Assembly: GCA_017547265.1 (NCBI GenBank)
Contig: JAFYQC010000151.1
Span: forward strand, 1 to 22,834
DNA: 22,834 nt
Reading direction: 5' to 3'
DNA from: Kiritimatiellia bacterium
GTDB lineage: Bacteria; Verrucomicrobiota; Kiritimatiellia; RFP12; UBA1067
The notes under the pieces were generated by a model that saw nothing but the letters and a program-made list of their open reading frames with translations, ran no database searches and was not told the DNA's origin. This document shows, one piece after another, positions 21,602-22,834 of the stretch; position 1 is the first letter of the stretch; every line of letters begins with the position of its first letter. A program made the translations under genes and the position numbers.

Positions 21602-22834
21602 ATGAAAAAATATCGTAAAAGAATTGTGGATGAGATACTTGACGAAAAATTGTCGTATATGGGCGCGGTTTTAGTCGAGGGTCCAAAGTGGTGTGGCAAG
21701 ACAACGACATGCGAGCAACATGCTCAAAGTGCGTTGTATGTTGCCGATCCCGACAGGCATGGGTACTATCTTGAGATTGCGGGGACGAAGATATCAGAAT
21801 TGCTCAAGGGCAAGAGCCCTCGATTGTTTGATGAATGGCAGGATATTCCAGAGTTGTGGGATGCGATTCGGTTCGCCGTTGATCACTCAGACGGCGAGCT
21901 TCATTTTATTTTGACTGGCTCCGCAGTTGTCCCCGAGAAAAATCGGAGTAAGATAAGCCACACTGGGACGGGGAGGTTTGCCCGGGTGCGCATGAGGCCC
22001 ATGACCTTGTGGGAATCGGGGGAGTCGTCAGGGGAAGTCAGTCTCGCGAAGTTGATGGACGGAGAAAAGTTTGAGGCGGCTTCGTCGCGGAAAATCGAGC
22101 TTGACGAGATGGCCGAAATCGTCTGCCGCGGCGGCTGGCCTGCAGCGGTTGTCAGGGGCGGCAGGTCGACACTGAATGTCGCCAGAGACTACTTCACTGC
22201 AATTTATGAGAGCGATATTTCGCGTGCGGACGGAATTCCGCGCGATCCGGCAAGAGTGCGCAGATTGCTTCGTTCGTATGCGAGACTTCAAGGCACGCAA
22301 GCCGGCATTGCGACGATTCGAAAGGATATTGTCGCCAATGATACGGACGGCTTGAGCGAAGACACGATTTACTCATATTTAAACGCGCTTGAGCGGATAT
22401 TTGTCGTCGAGAATGTCCGGGCATGGACACCGTCGCTGCGGACGAAGGAGGCAATTCGTTCGTCTGATGCCCGCTTTTTCGTCGATCCGTCCATCGCGAC
22501 GGTGGCATTGGACGCAACGCCGGGGAATCTCATGAAGGATCTCCGGTCATTTGGTTGCCTGTTTGAGACGCTTTGTATGCGGGATATTCGGACTTATATG
22601 GAAGCCCGGCGTGGACACGTTTTCCGGTATCATGACAAGACCGGGCTTGAATGCGACGCCGTGCTGGAGGATGCAAAAGGACATTACGCACTCGTCGAGA
22701 TGAAGCTTGGCGGTGATAGGTTGATCCAGCAGGGGGTCGAGTCTCTTAATGCCTATCTGCGATTGGTTGAATTGCGAAATGCCCCGCGACCTGTTTTCAG
22801 AATGGTGCTTACTGCGGTTGGCGACTATGCGTAC
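21602..22834 (+). CDS. AAA ATPase with DUF4143-type domain (second copy, partial)
   Basis: The frame is open from the ATG at 21602 to the window end (411 codons, no stop), so the 3' end is missing; little should be lost, since the C-terminal domain is already present. Walker A is GPKWCGKT (27-34), the Walker B region is RLFDEWQDIP (74-83), and the sensor is LTGSAV (104-109). The middle has the family GGWPAAV motif. The C-terminal nuclease-like fold has ECDAVLED followed by ALVEMKLGG, an intact D-x(n)-ExK pattern. This differs from the first ATPase, so the two are separate subfamilies rather than a recent duplication. Sampled G+C (33 of 60 in 22201-22260) is nearer the window norm. The cellular role is unknown. 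Confidence 0.85.
   Translation, partial: MKKYRKRIVDEILDEKLSYMGAVLVEGPKWCGKTTTCEQHAQSALYVADPDRHGYYLEIAGTKISELLKGKSPRLFDEWQDIPELWDAIRFAVDHSDGELHFILTGSAVVPEKNRSKISHTGTGRFARVRMRPMTLWESGESSGEVSLAKLMDGEKFEAASSRKIELDEMAEIVCRGGWPAAVVRGGRSTLNVARDYFTAIYESDISRADGIPRDPARVRRLLRSYARLQGTQAGIATIRKDIVANDTDGLSEDTIYSYLNALERIFVVENVRAWTPSLRTKEAIRSSDARFFVDPSIATVALDATPGNLMKDLRSFGCLFETLCMRDIRTYMEARRGHVFRYHDKTGLECDAVLEDAKGHYALVEMKLGGDRLIQQGVESLNAYLRLVELRNAPRPVFRMVLTAVGDYAY

Noticed and set aside
18127..22834. Mobile element carrying the ATPase genes
   Set aside because: No transposase, integrase, terminal inverted repeats or target-site duplication could be found; the duplicated 50-bp segments are promoters in direct orientation, not element ends, as far as can be read.

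Overview
The window is a G+C-rich bacterial chromosome segment with short intergenic gaps and many overlapping start/stop codons. I infer an anaerobic, polysaccharide-degrading member of the Verrucomicrobiota, most likely a gut or rumen Kiritimatiellota-type lineage. The reasons are a eukaryote-like glycogen branching enzyme, secreted GH2, heparinase-like and GH9-like enzymes, a histidine kinase with a long periplasmic beta-rich sensor, and strong extended -10 (TGnTATAAT) promoters. This is inference from gene content; there is no rRNA or other decisive marker. No insertion sequence, transposase, prophage or CRISPR array is visible.

Region 1 (1-3878): the end of an upstream unit with a GC-rich palindrome, then a promoter and a two-gene glycogen operon (glgA, glgB). 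A tRNA-Lys(UUU) follows, and its promoter uses the glgB stop codon as its extended -10 TG. Bases 41-165 hold no gene that I can see.

Region 2 (3906-13107): one promoter drives five tightly packed genes, four of whose starts overlap or nearly abut the previous stop: secreted GH2 beta-mannosidase, secreted heparinase II/III-like protein, DAHP synthase, iron-dependent alcohol dehydrogenase and a secreted GH9-like glycosidase. Three junctions are ATGA overlaps and one is a 13-base gap with a good ribosome binding site. Plant-glycan hydrolysis is thus transcribed with the first step of aromatic biosynthesis and an aldehyde/alcohol redox enzyme.

Region 3 (13131-15691): cysS, probably read from a leaderless mRNA, then an 8-unit heptad repeat that supplies the ribosome binding site of dxr, which encodes an unusually compact DXP reductoisomerase.

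Region 4 (15702-18126, minus strand): a NarL/DesK-type two-component pair, with kinase and regulator genes overlapping by 14 bases, convergent with dxr and divergent from the next region.

Region 5 (18197-22834): an accessory-looking block. A Sec-exported alpha/beta hydrolase and a Tat-exported calcineurin-like phosphoesterase each sit behind an almost identical 50-bp promoter/operator cassette with the 18-bp palindrome CCCCTACAGTTGTAGGGG. Between them lies an A+T-richer AAA ATPase (DUF4143 type) with two helically phased 16-bp dyads at its promoter. A second, different ATPase of the same superfamily runs off the window end.

The most interesting signals are the duplicated operator-promoter cassette, the phased dyads in front of the first ATPase, and a pattern of extended -10 promoters in which about half of the mRNAs appear leaderless.
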